From Allodiplogaster sudhausi (Eukaryota; Nematoda; Chromadorea; Rhabditida; Diplogasteridae), in assembly GCA_945643635.1 (NCBI GenBank), contig CALZFC010000009.1:3287501-3351500 (forward strand): 64,000 bases of DNA. Direction: 5' to 3'. Made by a program: the position numbers and the translations under genes. This document shows positions 49,300 to 62,181 of the stretch, in pieces. Below the pieces are notes generated by a model, which was not told where the DNA came from, searched no databases, and saw only the letters and a program-made list of their open reading frames with translations. Numbering within the stretch: position 1 is the stretch's first letter; each line of letters begins with the position of its first letter.

Positions 49300-50473
49300 C
49301 TTCAGCGGCCAATCGATGCGGTCGCTGAAAAGAATCGACTATTTTCTTGTAGTTTATGACTTATGACGGTATGGTAGCCGATGAACTATTATTGCGCATA
49401 TGACCTGTCGGCAAGACACTTGATAACCAAGCAAACGTCGAATCATTAAAAAGCCACGCTATGCCAAAAAAAAATTGTTATTGCATCAGATTTATCAATC
49501 GTGCACGGAAGGGGAAGTGAAAGGAGGTGAGCTCCCAGGACACCGCCAGGAGGGGAGGGCTGCATCGACTGATCGTGAGCTGAGCACCCTAATATGCTAG
49601 GACTGTGATATGTACACTCCGCCAGTCCTCCCTCCCCTGCTCCTTCCCGTCTCCTATCTCCATTCTAATCAGCGAGTCTCGTGGACTCTACCCTCATCTT
49701 GTCTTGATTGGATACTTTCGCTGTCTGCACCTCTCACCTCCTAACACTGTATTCCACCGATCCCTTCCATATCTGCTACTTCTTTCTCTCTCGTCCTAAT
49801 TCTCACTTCCAGATTCTCTCTCTCTCCTATTTCTCGTGACCGGAATACATTAGACAAACAGAAGAAAGTATCGGCACCGGAAGAATATTCCATGCCCCGT
49901 CAACTGATCAAATGTCTTATCATAATTCTCTTTATCAATTCAATGCAGCTTCCGGAACTTTCCGGAAGAACATTGAAAAACTCACTTGCGATAAATAAAG
50001 AAAGTATGTACAAATGCTCAAATATATAACTTTCCTTTCTAATATAAAAAATATTTCGAAATTACGTAACGAAACCGATCAAGAAAATGGGTGAGAAAAA
50101 AAATCTATATGCCGTTGTAAGAATATGCAGAGGTCATCTTTTATCACTCAGGCGCTATCGGGAACCTCTAATTGCACATGGCTTCAGCAGCTTTCTCTCG
50201 TTATTACGTTTTTCTCCGTTTGTCTGTTAAGTTGGCAACATTTGAACTCAAATGTCCAACTGAACAAATTATTCGAATATTCTGGATGCCTTCTCTTGCT
50301 TTTAGCTCATTTATGCAAAGTAATCAGGAGATACAAATGATAGCGTTCGAAAAAGTACGCCTTTTCATTGGGGCGATTTTCAAATAAAAATAAATAAATG
50401 GCAATTGGAAAAATGAGCACGAATAAAGGGTTCACGATCACAAGCGCATAGCACTAGCAGTAATTCCTTACAA
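49300..50473. other. spacer between two minus-strand genes
   Basis: 1.2 kb between the 3' end of the arrestin gene and the start of the longin-type gene, both on the minus strand. CT-rich around 49610-49830, AT-rich after. No exons. An acceptor (gattcttttcag, AG at 49325-49326) lies 25 nt before the longin-type start codon. Confidence 0.6.
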
Positions 50474-53400
50474 TTAGCTATTGCACCGAAAGTGCACCTG
50501 GGCTTTGCCGATTATGGATGACGCATTTCCACAAAATGGCTTGGATTTCTCACTTATATCGTCCTCAAAGTCCTCATTTATGTAGGCAGCCGAGTCCTGA
50601 AAAACATCTCGCCATCAACTTAATGCTCTTATGATATCTCGACAAGATTTCCGAATCGTTATATGAAAACAGTTTTCTCATCTACAAGACACAGGCGGAA
50701 TCTCTTTTTTCAGCATAAAATTACGTAACCTCGTCAATATTCGAAGATTCATTGGTTGCTGGTTGTGTATTAGCAGAGTGAGCAGCTCTCGCCTGGTCGG
50801 CTGCCTCTTTCAGCGGCCTCATCAGCTTGGTCTCAGCTCGGATCGTGCTGGCAAGCATGGAAATCTTCTTGCTCTGCTTGGACGATGTCATGAGATCCAT
50901 GTAGAACGGATACTTGTTGACATGGTTGAGCTGCAAGAACAGAAGAAGTGGCCTGCCCTCCCTCGTCCTGTTACTCACCATCATGTGGTTGCATGTGACG
51001 GTCTCCTTGTCGGAGAGTAGCTTGACTGGCTTGTCGCTCTTGCACTGTCTGAACGAGGCGGTGTCTATGCCAGCTGCGCTCTTGCTCCTCTGTTCGGGCG
51101 ATTCAGTGGATCTCAGTGGCACCGAGCCAATCACCACACTCTGCTTCATTTCCATCACGTCAACGCCTTAAATACTTTACTAAGTATTTTTCTTCTTAAC
51201 CCTAAATATTTTTAGCTCCTTCATCCCTGCCTCCCCATACAATTTGATTGAATGTGGCAGCGCACAGTAAAAAGTAGGTGCACTTGCGTCATCGGCATTG
51301 AGATAGGCTTACAGCGCCGGTTTAATTCATTAGCTTCTCCTCGGGCTGCGCCAACTCCCCTGAGGCCGAGAAAGGAAAGATCACGATGCGGACAACGGGG
51401 CAAAGGTGAAAGCTGTGAAAGCTCAGCCTCAGAAAATGGCGAGTTCTTTGGTTGAAGGCCCTCCTTGCCTTCTTTCTTCTTTCCGTGCCATTTAAACACA
51501 ACAATCGAATTTGCCGTGCCTGCCATAACGTTTTTTGCAATGTCAAGATGTCACTATGCGCCTTCACATGGAAACTTCGTCTCGGGCATCTCTTCCATTC
51601 TCTCCGAGCCAATTTTCTTGCTCTAACAATCAGCAGATATGTACTATGTATGTATGTCTCCTCCTTTTGAAAACGAACTTTAATCTGTGTAACTGGGTTC
51701 TGCTTCCGAAATCCAAAATATGTTTATTGCATTATCAATCGCCTGCTCAGCTTCTAGTTGTAACGAAAGGACTATCACGAGGTGTCTAAGAAGGAAGCTC
51801 CTGATTACAATGTTTCCTGTCACGCGCTTCTTTATTGTGGAAGTGTAGGAGTGTACTCTGAGCAATTATATTATCTCATGTGCTTTTCATGCCCTTTACT
51901 CATGCCATTGGGTATGCAAAGAATTATTCTCTCTCTCTAAAATGTTCGTTACCACTTTGCACATTCGCTTCGCTTTCATTTTTCCGCATTGCACGAAGAG
52001 AGAAAGATAAGGGGTCACTGCGTACTTGATCGGCTTCTCGTGTCAAATTCCTAGCTCTGATGTGTAGCCAAGCATGCCCTTCTAATAATTAATGCCACTG
52101 ATTTCCCGTTCATTTACTCTGATTGCCAGAGATGTTGATGCCAATGCAAAAGCGGGCACTGAAAGAGTACAACGGTTGCATCACCTGGCAAAACACACGA
52201 ACCTCCACTCTTGACGCGGAAGAAGAGTGAGTATGAGATGGAGAGGATGCGTCGGAAGGGAGTGGCAAGAGGACACTGTCCAGAGGGGGGTGTGCGAGCC
52301 GCTCCATTCAGAGAGAGTCGGCCACTGCTCAGCGACAGACGTGGCCGTCTGCTCAGCAGTCCCCCACCGCTTTCTGGGGCTGGCCTTCCCGACACGGACA
52401 GGCGACACTCGCTCGGAGTGCTGCAAAACGGGTGCCTCCATCACACTTGCAATTGAGACCATGCTATTTCTCGGAATTATCGAACGCTAAGTTTTATGGT
52501 GTCTACGAAGAACACTCAATTTGGTATTCGCACGCAAGTAAAAGGAACGCAACAAGAATAGCCAGGCAATCGAAAATTTGACGGATTAACCTCGGAGCAA
52601 CGGGAGGAATGTGGAGTTTTCTATCGATCTTGATGTTTGCTCCAGCGTCGACGAACAGCGCGAGGCTATCCTCGTGCACATCGAGAGTCTCGACGGTTAT
52701 GCTTCCCTAAACAATTACAATTTCGTGTTTTTAATCACGCAAATTATTTTATTTTCTAGCTTTTTTTGGTGCTTTTTTTTTTATCTCTGCTGCACAAGCA
52801 CAATTAAGAAACTATCCAGCCAGTAAGAGTTTCTCCTCATCTTAACCATATCAGTAACGGGTCTCTCTTTACTTTCTCACTTTTTTTCGGTACTATTTTT
52901 CTTACTGCTGCTCAAGCACAATTGAGGAACTTGCCTATCAGTAGGTGTTTCTTGTCATAGGAAATATATCAGTAATGGGTCTCTACTTGTCCCTACATTT
53001 TCACTTTTTTTTCGGTGCTATGCCATTATCTGTCGTCGAGGTGCCAAGTGGTAACAGTGGAACGCACTTGCAAAGGTTTTTAGACTTCTCGAAAAGATAA
53101 CAGCCCTCGAATCAGGAAGACAGGTCAACTTTCAGCGTTTAAGAAAATTCCAAGACTAATGAGAAAAAGCGATCAAGAAGTTGAGCAGTTTGAGATTGAG
53201 GCCTTTTTCTGTTTGGCTGGGGATTGCCAAAGTCAACATCACGTGGCCATGCAGTGGAAATATTGCTGGCGGAGACTAAAGGTCTCGGATGCCCTGAAAA
53301 GCGATCTTTGCCCACCGCTCGTGAGTCTTCGGTGTCGCAGCCAAGACGAAGGATCTGTTGAATCGTGACACTCACTTTCTCGATTCGGCGATCGGTCTTG

Positions 53401-54596
53401 TTCTCGATTCGACCTCAATTTGAAAGAAGAGTGTATTGAGAGATTCCGGAATTGGTTTTAAGAAAATGGCATAAATTTCCAAATAATTTACCTGATATTG
53501 AGATAGACTCTCCACAAACGAAAGCTGTCCTTTCAATGCCCAGAGTGCAGCGCATCTGACCGCCAACACATGAGCAAACACCATACTTCCGTTGACAGAC
53601 AAGGGGTACCTGATGTAGGTTATCGGAATCCACGGCCCGATTACTCTATACTCTATTTCTATGGCTGAACAGCATTCGTTAATCTGAACTAAATGAAAAC
53701 CTTCTCGAAGTATGACGGTGCACAGAGGTTCAAATCAACGACTTCAGTAATGGAGAGGCCACGAATCGCGGACACTTGATGTGCGATGCCGTCTGAAATA
53801 GCAGACATCGGCGATACTTTTGAGTGACAGAGTAATCGAGAGTGGCCAACCACAATTGCACCCGCTTCCCGTACACTCTTTCTTGCAATCTCCCAATGTT
53901 TCACTTTCTCTGTAACTCTCTGAATGTCGACTTCCTTCCTTCTCACCGCAGTCGCTGTAGGACAGGACAGCCTTGGCAGTGTAGATGACACGACCATACT
54001 TGGACTCGAAGGAAGTCGGCAGATCCGGTGGCAGGTGCTCCTAGAAGTTGCGATGTAATTGTTGCCCTCTCGGGGAGAGCCAGGAGAGTGACCTCGAATG
54101 GGAAGTGGTAAGCGCTGTTTATCGTGCACGTCGGCCTAGGCAGGGTCACGAGATTCCACTCCTTCTTGACGTATACAACGTCGTCCTTCGTGGGAGTCGC
54201 CGGGATGTCTTCGCCATCTCTCTGCAAGCGAAACGGGCTCGGATGGTTTGAGGAGGGTTGAGAGTGAGGGAACGGACACGAGGAGCCTTGAGTCGGAGTC
54301 GGCCGACTCCGAGGAGTTGCAGTCGCAGCTGGGTCAGACGCAACTCGGTCTCCCCACAACGGACAATGATCTGTGTGTGTGAGAAGGATGTAGCATTCTT
54401 CACTCTTCCATCCAATCACCTGCCCAGTAATCTTTTCCCCTGGCCTGTAGCAAGCGTCAGACTTCGTCAACTCAATCAAAAAATCGCTGACGCGTTTTTT
54501 GATAGAAGCCTAAAAAAGTTTGAGATGAATGAGAATTGAAGGAGAGAGGAAGGGGCTGACTTCGTTCTGTCTTACCGTTGCGGGCACATTTATCAT
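50474..54596 (-). CDS. alpha-arrestin (arrestin domain-containing protein)
   Basis: Thirteen exons join in phase to 526 aa: 54596-54576, 54509-54420, 54370-54278, 54221-54093, 54040-53947, 53792-53701, 53609-53492, 53413-53316, 52706-52591, 52420-52203, 51166-50979, 50930-50730, 50596-50474. The N-domain shows FLIEL, YRPGEKITGQ, HFPFE and LPTSFESKYGRVIYTAKA; the C-domain shows SITEVVDLN, CSCVGG, VCGESISISGRIEN, KVSVTIQQ, LHIPPVAPS, ILSISYSLFFRV and SVVIGSVPLR, all arrestin-fold strands in order. It should act as a cytosolic adaptor in membrane-protein sorting and ubiquitination. A Ser/Arg/Gly-rich insert of about 45 residues (about 290-335) precedes the last strands. The tail is hydrophilic and acidic (INEDFEDDISE) and has no PPxY motif, unlike many ARRDC proteins. 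An acceptor lies 27 nt before the start. Confidence 0.92.
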
Positions 54597-56500
54597 GAAT
54601 GCAGGGTGGAATGGCTGCGCTTCCTGAAACAAAGTACTCGATGAAGAGAGAGGGGATAGCGGTCAAGACTGACATTGACTGCTTGTGCAGCGCCGCCATG
54701 TGTCACTCACTCTACTACTACTAGAGGTATTCTGGGAACTTCGTTAATATCGCAGAGTATGGCATAGAGAAGCAGTAGCAGACGGAGTAGCAGTGTGAGA
54801 TCGAGGAATGAGAGGGTGGACAGAGAGAGACTCCTTCTCGAAAGAGAGAGGAATGGGCTGAGTAAGGAGGACTAGCAAACTGCTGCTGCGGAAGGGATAC
54901 GCACAAGCACAATTTGCGTCGCGTGTCTATTATTTCGCGCGAATTTGAGCGGGCGCAGCTCATGGCATCATTCCAAGCTTCGTAGAATACTACACACATG
55001 TTTTGCAAGGCAAAGAGAAGTGAAAGAGGGGCGAAGGTGGAAGTGAACACCTGAGAGAAGATGAAGAGGAGTTCGCGTGTGGAGAGGACCACCAACAATG
55101 AAGCAGAAGGGGCAGGAGAAGAAGTAACGAGAGTCGGGCACGCGATCGGCCGACTATTACGGAGAAGGAGACGGATGAGGTGGATGTTGATGATTGAGCG
55201 AAAGGACAAGTCACTTGCTCACTCTTCTGTCTCCTGCTCTCTCTTCATGCCATTCTTCCGTAATTGCTACATTTTGTTTCTCTTCATTAGTACTTGAAAA
55301 ATTATCTATGCATTTAATATGCACAACAGCTACATAAAACTTAGCAATAAAATAAAAATGAATGTCATGTATACCTGAAATTGATTTGACGATAGCTTTT
55401 CAACCTCTTATTTTCTGCCTTTGCATATAATCATAAATAAAATAAAACCTTTTTAAGCTATTGTACATAAAAAATATTAGAAAAAGTAAATGTCTTAACA
55501 CGAATAGCGTTTTGAACCGCTATGCGATACTGTATCTTTCCAACTAACCGAATACAATCTTATTGTTAGTGAGCATTCAAACTCTTTTTCGTGTTTTCCT
55601 GTTTCCATGTATATAGTAGTGTTTTTATTTTCGATCCATTCAAAGCCATGAGTTCTATGACCATTAGGGGGCTAATGATGGCAGTGCGTTGTTTACCTTT
55701 CCTAAGAAGAAAAACGTAGCTATTTAATTCTCACGTGATTTCTTTTTTTCATATTTCTTCAGTTTGAATGTATTTGCTAATTTAAGTTACTGTTTTAGCT
55801 TTTTGGGTTTTATATTTTCTAAATTCAATTACATCCTCATAAGGCATTTTATCTTACTTAATACAATATCTTTTTGAACGTTTTCCTAAATCTTCTCGTG
55901 AATGCACAAAATATATTTTTGCGAACTATTCTTTCTCGTTCCCTTTTTTCTTTCTTTGTAGGTGATTGCTGGGAGCGCCGCATGTTGTTTTGCTGTCGTG
56001 TTAGTAGGAATAAGGGTAAGTTGGAGGTTTTCTTAATAAACTGATGACACATTTGAAGTGCCTGCCACTTGCTGTAATTTACGGCGCTCCTCCTGCTCTT
56101 GCGTAATCTCGGATGCTTACACCTTCTTTTGCTATGCAATTACTTGTGACCGATGTCAGACTCTTCCCATGTGCCCTGTTTTTCTTCACTTCCTGTTCTT
56201 GTGAATCCTCTTGATGTGCAGGGTGCTCATTAGCACGGAGTTGCATCTTCTCTCTAACTTTTGATCACTTCTTGCCATTTTCTTCCTTTGACAACATGTG
56301 GTGATCGGCTCACTCGTAGTTCAATTCATTTTGTGTCGCGCACATGTTCCGCCCATGGTTGCCTCCGGGGCTGCCTCCGGGCAGGAGGAGTGGTAAATCT
56401 CGGATATGCTGTCTCAAGGGCTTCTCGAGACCGGTTTATTACTTCATTTCAAGTACTTACAGGAAAGTACAGAATAAAGAGAAGAGGACCCCCCATCATC
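54597..56500. other. intergenic region between divergent genes
   Basis: Separates the arrestin (-) and KCTD (+) genes. GA/CT-rich at 54780-55200, AT-rich at 55280-55960. Minus-strand frames here are low-complexity. No gene seen. Confidence 0.6.
56461..56462 (+). promoter_or_regulatory. probable trans-splice acceptor for the KCTD gene
   Basis: AG of caagtacttacag, 38 nt before the ATG at 56501, with no visible upstream coding exon. A spliced-leader site or a 5' UTR intron end. Confidence 0.35.
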
Positions 56501-56593
56501 ATGGAGGAGTCCGATTCTGTCATCAGCAATGCGGGGAGCTTCTGCATCGAACCGCCCTCTGCCGCGCAGAACAGTCAGTTATCTCGCTCTCTT

Positions 56594-56635
<42 letters not shown>

Positions 56636-59039
56636 GTTCCGCATGTCTACCCCTTGAGATCTCTCCATCACTCCAGTCATGCAATGCGGCCGCGAGGGAT
56701 GCAGTCGCAACAGTTGGATTCGGCTAAATGTCGGCGGAACCGTCAGTTGATCTATACCAATGCTTCTTTCGAATTATGCTTTTGCTGTTATAGCTTAAGT
56801 TTTGATCGATTCCTTGTGCAGTGCTCAATGGCTCTTCCAAGTATTATTTTGAATGTGATCTCACAATTCTTGCACTTTCAATGAACAAATTGGACATTAT
56901 AGTATTACCAATATGTAAGTAATTAATTTTAAAGCCATAAAAATGTCTGAATGTTTGGGAATTTAAGAACTTCTAGGGAAAGCATGCTATTGTAGGCTTA
57001 ACATCACTGTAAGTAGTAAGTATTCTTTGTCAAAATAATGGTTGTTCTTACTGGAAAATAGATTGGTTGTTTGGCTGCAGGTGTTCCAGACGACTCGGCA
57101 AACTCTGTGTCGTGAGGCGAATTCCTTCCTCGCCCGTCTCTGCCAGGACTCCTCTGATCTCCCCAGCGAACGGGTACCTTCTTTCTTCATTCACCGCTCT
57201 TTACTTTTATTTTTACTTCTCTTACTCCGTCTCGAATCCTTTATTTTTCCTTCTCGTTTCATTTCAGTCTTCTGTTGTCTGTTCGTCTTCAAGTCTTTTT
57301 GTTGTCTTCAAATGACTCGAATGAGGACTTTGTCCCCATTCATTAGGACTTCCCTCACTTCCGAACGTCACTTTTACTATTTCGCCAATTCCATAATTTT
57401 AGCCTGACATTAAAAAAACACACTGACCAGACCCCATCTCCGCTTCGCATTCTCTCTGGAAACTTTGATTGTGCTGAGTGGCTGCAGAAGTAAAAACATG
57501 GATGATGAGAGAGAGCGAGAGAAAGAGGGAGGGAATTAGAGATAGAGAGAAGGAGAGAGGAATCAGCGATTAAGTAAGCCAAGTTGAAAGAGTGACTTGC
57601 ATGGCGGACACACACGCAACTGCCATTCTCAAATTCCTTGACACTTAACAATTCGTGCTATTCAACAGCCGGGAGGCACGACATGGAAACTAAGATTGTT
57701 CCCGATCTGGTCATCTCTCTCACGCTCTCTCTCCCTCTTTCTCTTTCTCTCTTGCATTCATTTAATCGTTTTCTCTGTTTTCCAAGTGTTTCTCAGAGTT
57801 TTTTTTTAATATCTACTGAGCTACAGATTTTAGATTGTATAAGCCCCGTAGAAATTATAAAGACAACATTCTATTCTAATTAGCTAATGAATATACTTTT
57901 CAATTCTATGTCGATGCCAAATAACTAACAAAGAGAATAGATGTGTGATTGAAGGACGAGTCGGGTGCTTTCCTCGTGGACCGCGACCCGCAGTACTTCT
58001 CGCCCGTCCTCAACTATCTACGCCATGGCAAACTGGTCATCAACACGGGCATCTCGATTGAAGGTTCATTTTTGTTTACTCTTCTATTCGTTCATTTGGA
58101 GTTATAAATCTACCACTGGCCCATCACGGGGAGGTCTACATCCAGAAGTTCCACAAATTGGGTAGCCCACCAAAAAACCTGTGCAATCCTTTTAATAAGC
58201 TTTTTGCAATTTTATAAGTTCTTTAATATTATGCTGAAAAGTGCTACAAAAAAATTAAATGATCATTAAGTTTCTTGTTTGCTTTGAAAAATGCAGACTA
58301 ACGAGCAAACTTTCTTCAGGAATCCTGGAAGAGGCCGAATTCTACAACTTGCCTGGCCTCTCTCATCTTTGCGCCGAGCGTATTCTGGAACGGGACAACA
58401 AGAGTGCAGCTGGGGCTGGTGTTCGTTTCGCAGCACTCTTTCCTCTCATTTGCACACAGCTCTGGGACAATGCAGAAGAAGAGTCTATTCTTGCAGACCA
58501 AGCACGTGTATCGTGTGCTGCAGTGTCATGAAGAGGAGCTGACTACGGTGGTCAGCGCTGTTAGCGATGGCTGGAAGTTCGAGCAGGTTTGTTAATATCT
58601 TCGATTTCATGTCGCTTACGCTCAAATTATCGATTTTTTAACAAGGACAAATGACGGAATATTTGACTAGGCAGTCAGCTTTTATTCTATGTTGTAAACT
58701 GGGATCCGAAGTGCTTCAGCTAGTCATGATAGGGGGATGGGGGCGCCTCCATGGCACAGTCGGGTAGTACACACCGCCCCGAAGGAGTAAGCCCAGGATC
58801 GACTCCCATGCGCTCCGAATATTTTGCAAGTGTTGTCGCATCAATATTTTGATGTAATAAATATACTATAAGTGAGATGGTTGCAGTTGATCCCAATCGG
58901 TGCCTTCTCGTACTCGGCAGAGCAGCCGCCCGAGTATCTCTGCGTGGTATCTCGCGAGTGTCCGGATGTTGCGAATGGAAATACGGCCGAGTCACACGAC
59001 CGTGCCAAGTTGCTGCAGCAGAAGGCCAGACGGCAGTGA
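56501..59039 (+). CDS. BTB/T1-domain adaptor of the KCTD2/5/17 group
   Basis: Seven exons join in phase to 234 aa, the same length as human KCTD5: 56501-56573, 56677-56741, 57081-57173, 57955-58063, 58320-58420, 58476-58586, 58887-59039. The BTB/T1 domain starts at W38 with WIRLNVGGT, then [36 protein letters not shown] and [13 protein letters not shown]. The C-terminal part ([34 protein letters not shown]) is specific to the KCTD2/5/17 group. These proteins form pentamers and act as substrate adaptors for Cullin-3 ubiquitin ligases. The N-terminal 37 residues are not conserved, as in homologues. A CT repeat (56597-56631) fills part of intron 1, and a tRNA-like sequence lies in the last intron. 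Confidence 0.95.
56597..56631. repeat. (CT)n tract in KCTD intron 1
   Basis: Nearly pure CT repeat of about 35 bp between exons 1 and 2. Confidence 0.9.
58741..58812 (+). repeat. tRNA-like sequence, possible SINE head
   Basis: Contains an A-box-like TGGCACAGTCGGGTAGT and a B-box-like GGATCGACTCC at tRNA spacing. The ends GGGGCGC and GCGCTCC could pair as a 7-bp acceptor stem, but the T-arm stem pairs poorly. It lies in the last KCTD intron and is more likely a tRNA-derived repeat or pseudogene than a functional tRNA. Confidence 0.35.
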
Positions 59040-62000
59040 AGGTCTTGTCGTCCCCTTCCTCCCCTCTTTCTTCTTCTGACATTGAGTGCTCGTCTTGCTT
59101 TCATCATCTTCCTTCATGCCACAATTCTGTCATCGATTGCCTTCTCTCTCCCCTAACATTCTCATTCCTCCATCTGCCTCGCTCCGAATCACTGTCTCTA
59201 TTGAGAGATCCTCGGTAGTAAAGCGAATCTTTCTTCTCGGAAAGCGGCTGCAGGTGCTGTGCAATTTTTCTATGATAATTTAATACTGAAACTTACTCAC
59301 ACTTAATTTAAGTATGACGATATACTATTTTATCATTGTGCGCAGTACCCTTTGCTACTTTCTTATTGTTTCCAAAGATTGCCAATTTCTCTCGGATAGT
59401 GTGTAGCTTTTATCATACTGTATGTACATGTGCTCTTATTCTGCTATGCTCTGCAGGCATCAATTTCATATATTTATGAGCCGCTCATATCCCGATTAAC
59501 GCTTACACAGTTGTCTTAATTTTCTTTAACTCGTATGGGATTTTCTCATACTGTTAACATGCGAATACATTTTCCATTTCTCATCGAGGTTTTGCTTAAC
59601 CGGCCGAATGATTCTACGGCGGGCTACTGTATTGAGCTGTGAGTGTTACTTTGACTCAATGGTTATTTATAAAATAGAGCACAACTTTCTATTCCTGCTT
59701 TGTTGGAGCTGATCGCAAACATTGAAAAGTGTTTGCTTAGCCGTCTTTTACCGCCTAGCCAATGTGGCTGTCATACTGTGTCATCTCATATATGCTTGTA
59801 TGTAAATTATGCGAATTTGTCGATGATCCTTAAATAAATTTTTCTTCAATTGCAACGTTTGCATCACAAATATTAATTATGTAAGCAGCTTGGATTCTTG
59901 CTTTTCTCTCTCTCGAGCAGCTCAATATTGAACGCTCTTTCCCGGGTGCTAGTATCAGAGGAGGAAAGTAAAGTAAGATGGCGAGTGAGATAACGATGCG
60001 ACAAAGCAAGCAGCCGATGAAGTGCACCCGATCCGGCTTTAAAAAGTAGTATCTAAGAATTGCAAAACGTATTTATGGGATCAGTTCTAACTATATAATA
60101 TGTATAAATATCGGAAATCAGAAACAGTATAATACCATTGAATTCTACTTATCATCCGGCATGGAAAACGAACACATTCATTAACCATCAACGATAGGCA
60201 CATGCATAGTTGGTCAATTACGAAGATGAAGAATGATCACTGAGGTTATGGGTATTTTCCAGATGTAAACTATTGTTCGGTAACCTAAATCCTCGTTGTG
60301 AAGTCGCACATCTCACTATTTTAAGGATCACTCAAAGATGCCATCTATTTAAGATTGCTTTATCCAGACGAAATGCAGGGTTGTTATACATTTTGCTTGT
60401 CAATATGTAGCTCCCAAGCGAATAATGCATCCAAATTTCTTGTGGAGAGAGACGGCGAAGGGCACCAGCACTGAGATGTCAAATTTGTATATCTAAATTA
60501 ATATAGCAAACTGTTAATTTTATTCAATGCCCTTTTTTATGATTCAAGCCATCGTAACAACTTTCTCTATAAAGCAAAATCCAACAGGAATAGGTTGCTG
60601 AAGGAATGGCTACCTTATAATAGTCCCCGCAATTAAATTGAACGTGCGGGGACGCCTGCACTAGGACGAGTAACCCCGCCTGACCAGTGGGGGTCGGCAC
60701 TTTAGGGACTGCCGAGTGGGCATCGGCTGTGGTGGTTGGTGTTCATACCTAATCCCTGTCCGCCTTCATATCCGTCAGCATTTGGCTGGTATCCGAGCCG
60801 GTGACTGGTTGGTGGAGGTCGCTCCAGGGAGGGTCAAAGTTTTCTTTTTTTTTATTATTTTTTAATAGTTAAAGAAAATAACTACCATTTGTTCATACTG
60901 TATACATATGCTTGTGAATATGGTGTGTATGCATGAACGAAGGCATGTATTATTCGTGAACAATTTTCACTCCAGTCTCAATTTAAAAATACGTGTCGAG
61001 GTGTTGGATATACGGTTCAATGGGGAGCGAGCGTCCAACATGGTCTACTTCTCCAAGAAGAAAGTGCTCTCTTTTATCTCTTACTCTCTCTCTCTCTCTC
61101 TCTCTCTGCCTTCTTACTGTCTCTTTCCATCAACATTTTCTCTCACTCACTCTTTTATCTCTTGCTCTGCATTTCTCTCTCTATCTTCCTTTATCTACTT
61201 GCTGATCTCTCTCTTCCTCTCCCTTTCTCTCGCCTTCTCTCCCTCTCCCTCGCCTTCTCTCCCTCTCCCTTTCTCTCGCCTTCTCTCCCTCTCTCTTTCT
61301 CTCTGTCGCATCTCCGGTCCTATAAAAGGCCTCCCAGTGTATACCATTGGGCACATATTTAAACCAAAGAGTCGGAAGGTACCAGTATAAGTTTCCGTTA
61401 CATGTTGGTTAATTAATTATGCTGATAATTTGGTGTCGGGGCGCTTACGCTGTTTTTCCCACTTGTCCTGTATTTGTTAAGGAAATATCTTAAAAACGAG
61501 CCGATGTTTACAGAGACACGGACCAGGTGGTCGTCGACTGCTTCCGGAGCTTCGACTCAAATATTTGTGGAAGAATTAAAACAAGAAGCCTTTTGGGAAC
61601 ATTTGAATAAAGCCTTTATTAATGATTAGAATGCTACGTCTGATTGGAACTGCAATATTGACACGATAAAAATACGTTGAAAATAAATCTAGCCGTATAT
61701 CCTAAGACCCTTACCCGGTCTATTACAGTAGGATCAGGTTTATCAGTAAGAGGAGAGGACAATATATAGTCGGCGATGAGGGGAACGTGGGACAATAAAG
61801 GTAACAGAGAGGGAGATGAGGAGGCATGGTGGATCATCTATGGGAAGTGGCTTCGGGGAAGGGAGGACCTAAGAGAGTGGAGCTACGAACTAGCAGCGGG
61901 CCTGGCAGCGCCATCCAGCTCGAATTATGTCGCATAAAGTAGGCAAAAGTGTTACATCAGTCACTTTAAACAATATTAGCAAGGAGAAAATTAAGTTTAA

Positions 62001-62181
62001 AAAAATGGGTTGTATGAGGGTAAGATATTGATGATTTCTATTCGAAGGAAATTGTATCAGAATCTTCGGATAACTCATTTTCTTCATCACGAAATGGGAA
62101 AGAATGATCCGCATTGCCCAAGTTCATAGTGGTTCGCATGAGTGTGTTATAGGTGCTATCCAAGCTCTCTAAGTTTACAGT
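59040..62181. other. intergenic between converging KCTD and MGRN1-like genes
   Basis: Mostly AT-rich. Exceptions are a CT-rich block (61080-61310) and a GC-rich patch at 60620-60840. No exon chain found. Confidence 0.6.
60623..60653. other. perfect 9-bp GC stem-loop in a GC-rich patch
   Basis: GTCCCCGCA and TGCGGGGAC flank a 13-nt AT-rich loop. The stem opens a GC-rich patch (to about 60840) that stands out from AT-rich surroundings and contains further complementary strings. It could be a structured RNA or a repeat. Confidence 0.4.

Noticed and set aside
51221..51612. Two overlapping minus-strand frames of about 100 residues
   Set aside because: They lie within the arrestin intron between exons that join perfectly in phase (52203 to 51166) and show no domain or matching splice sites.
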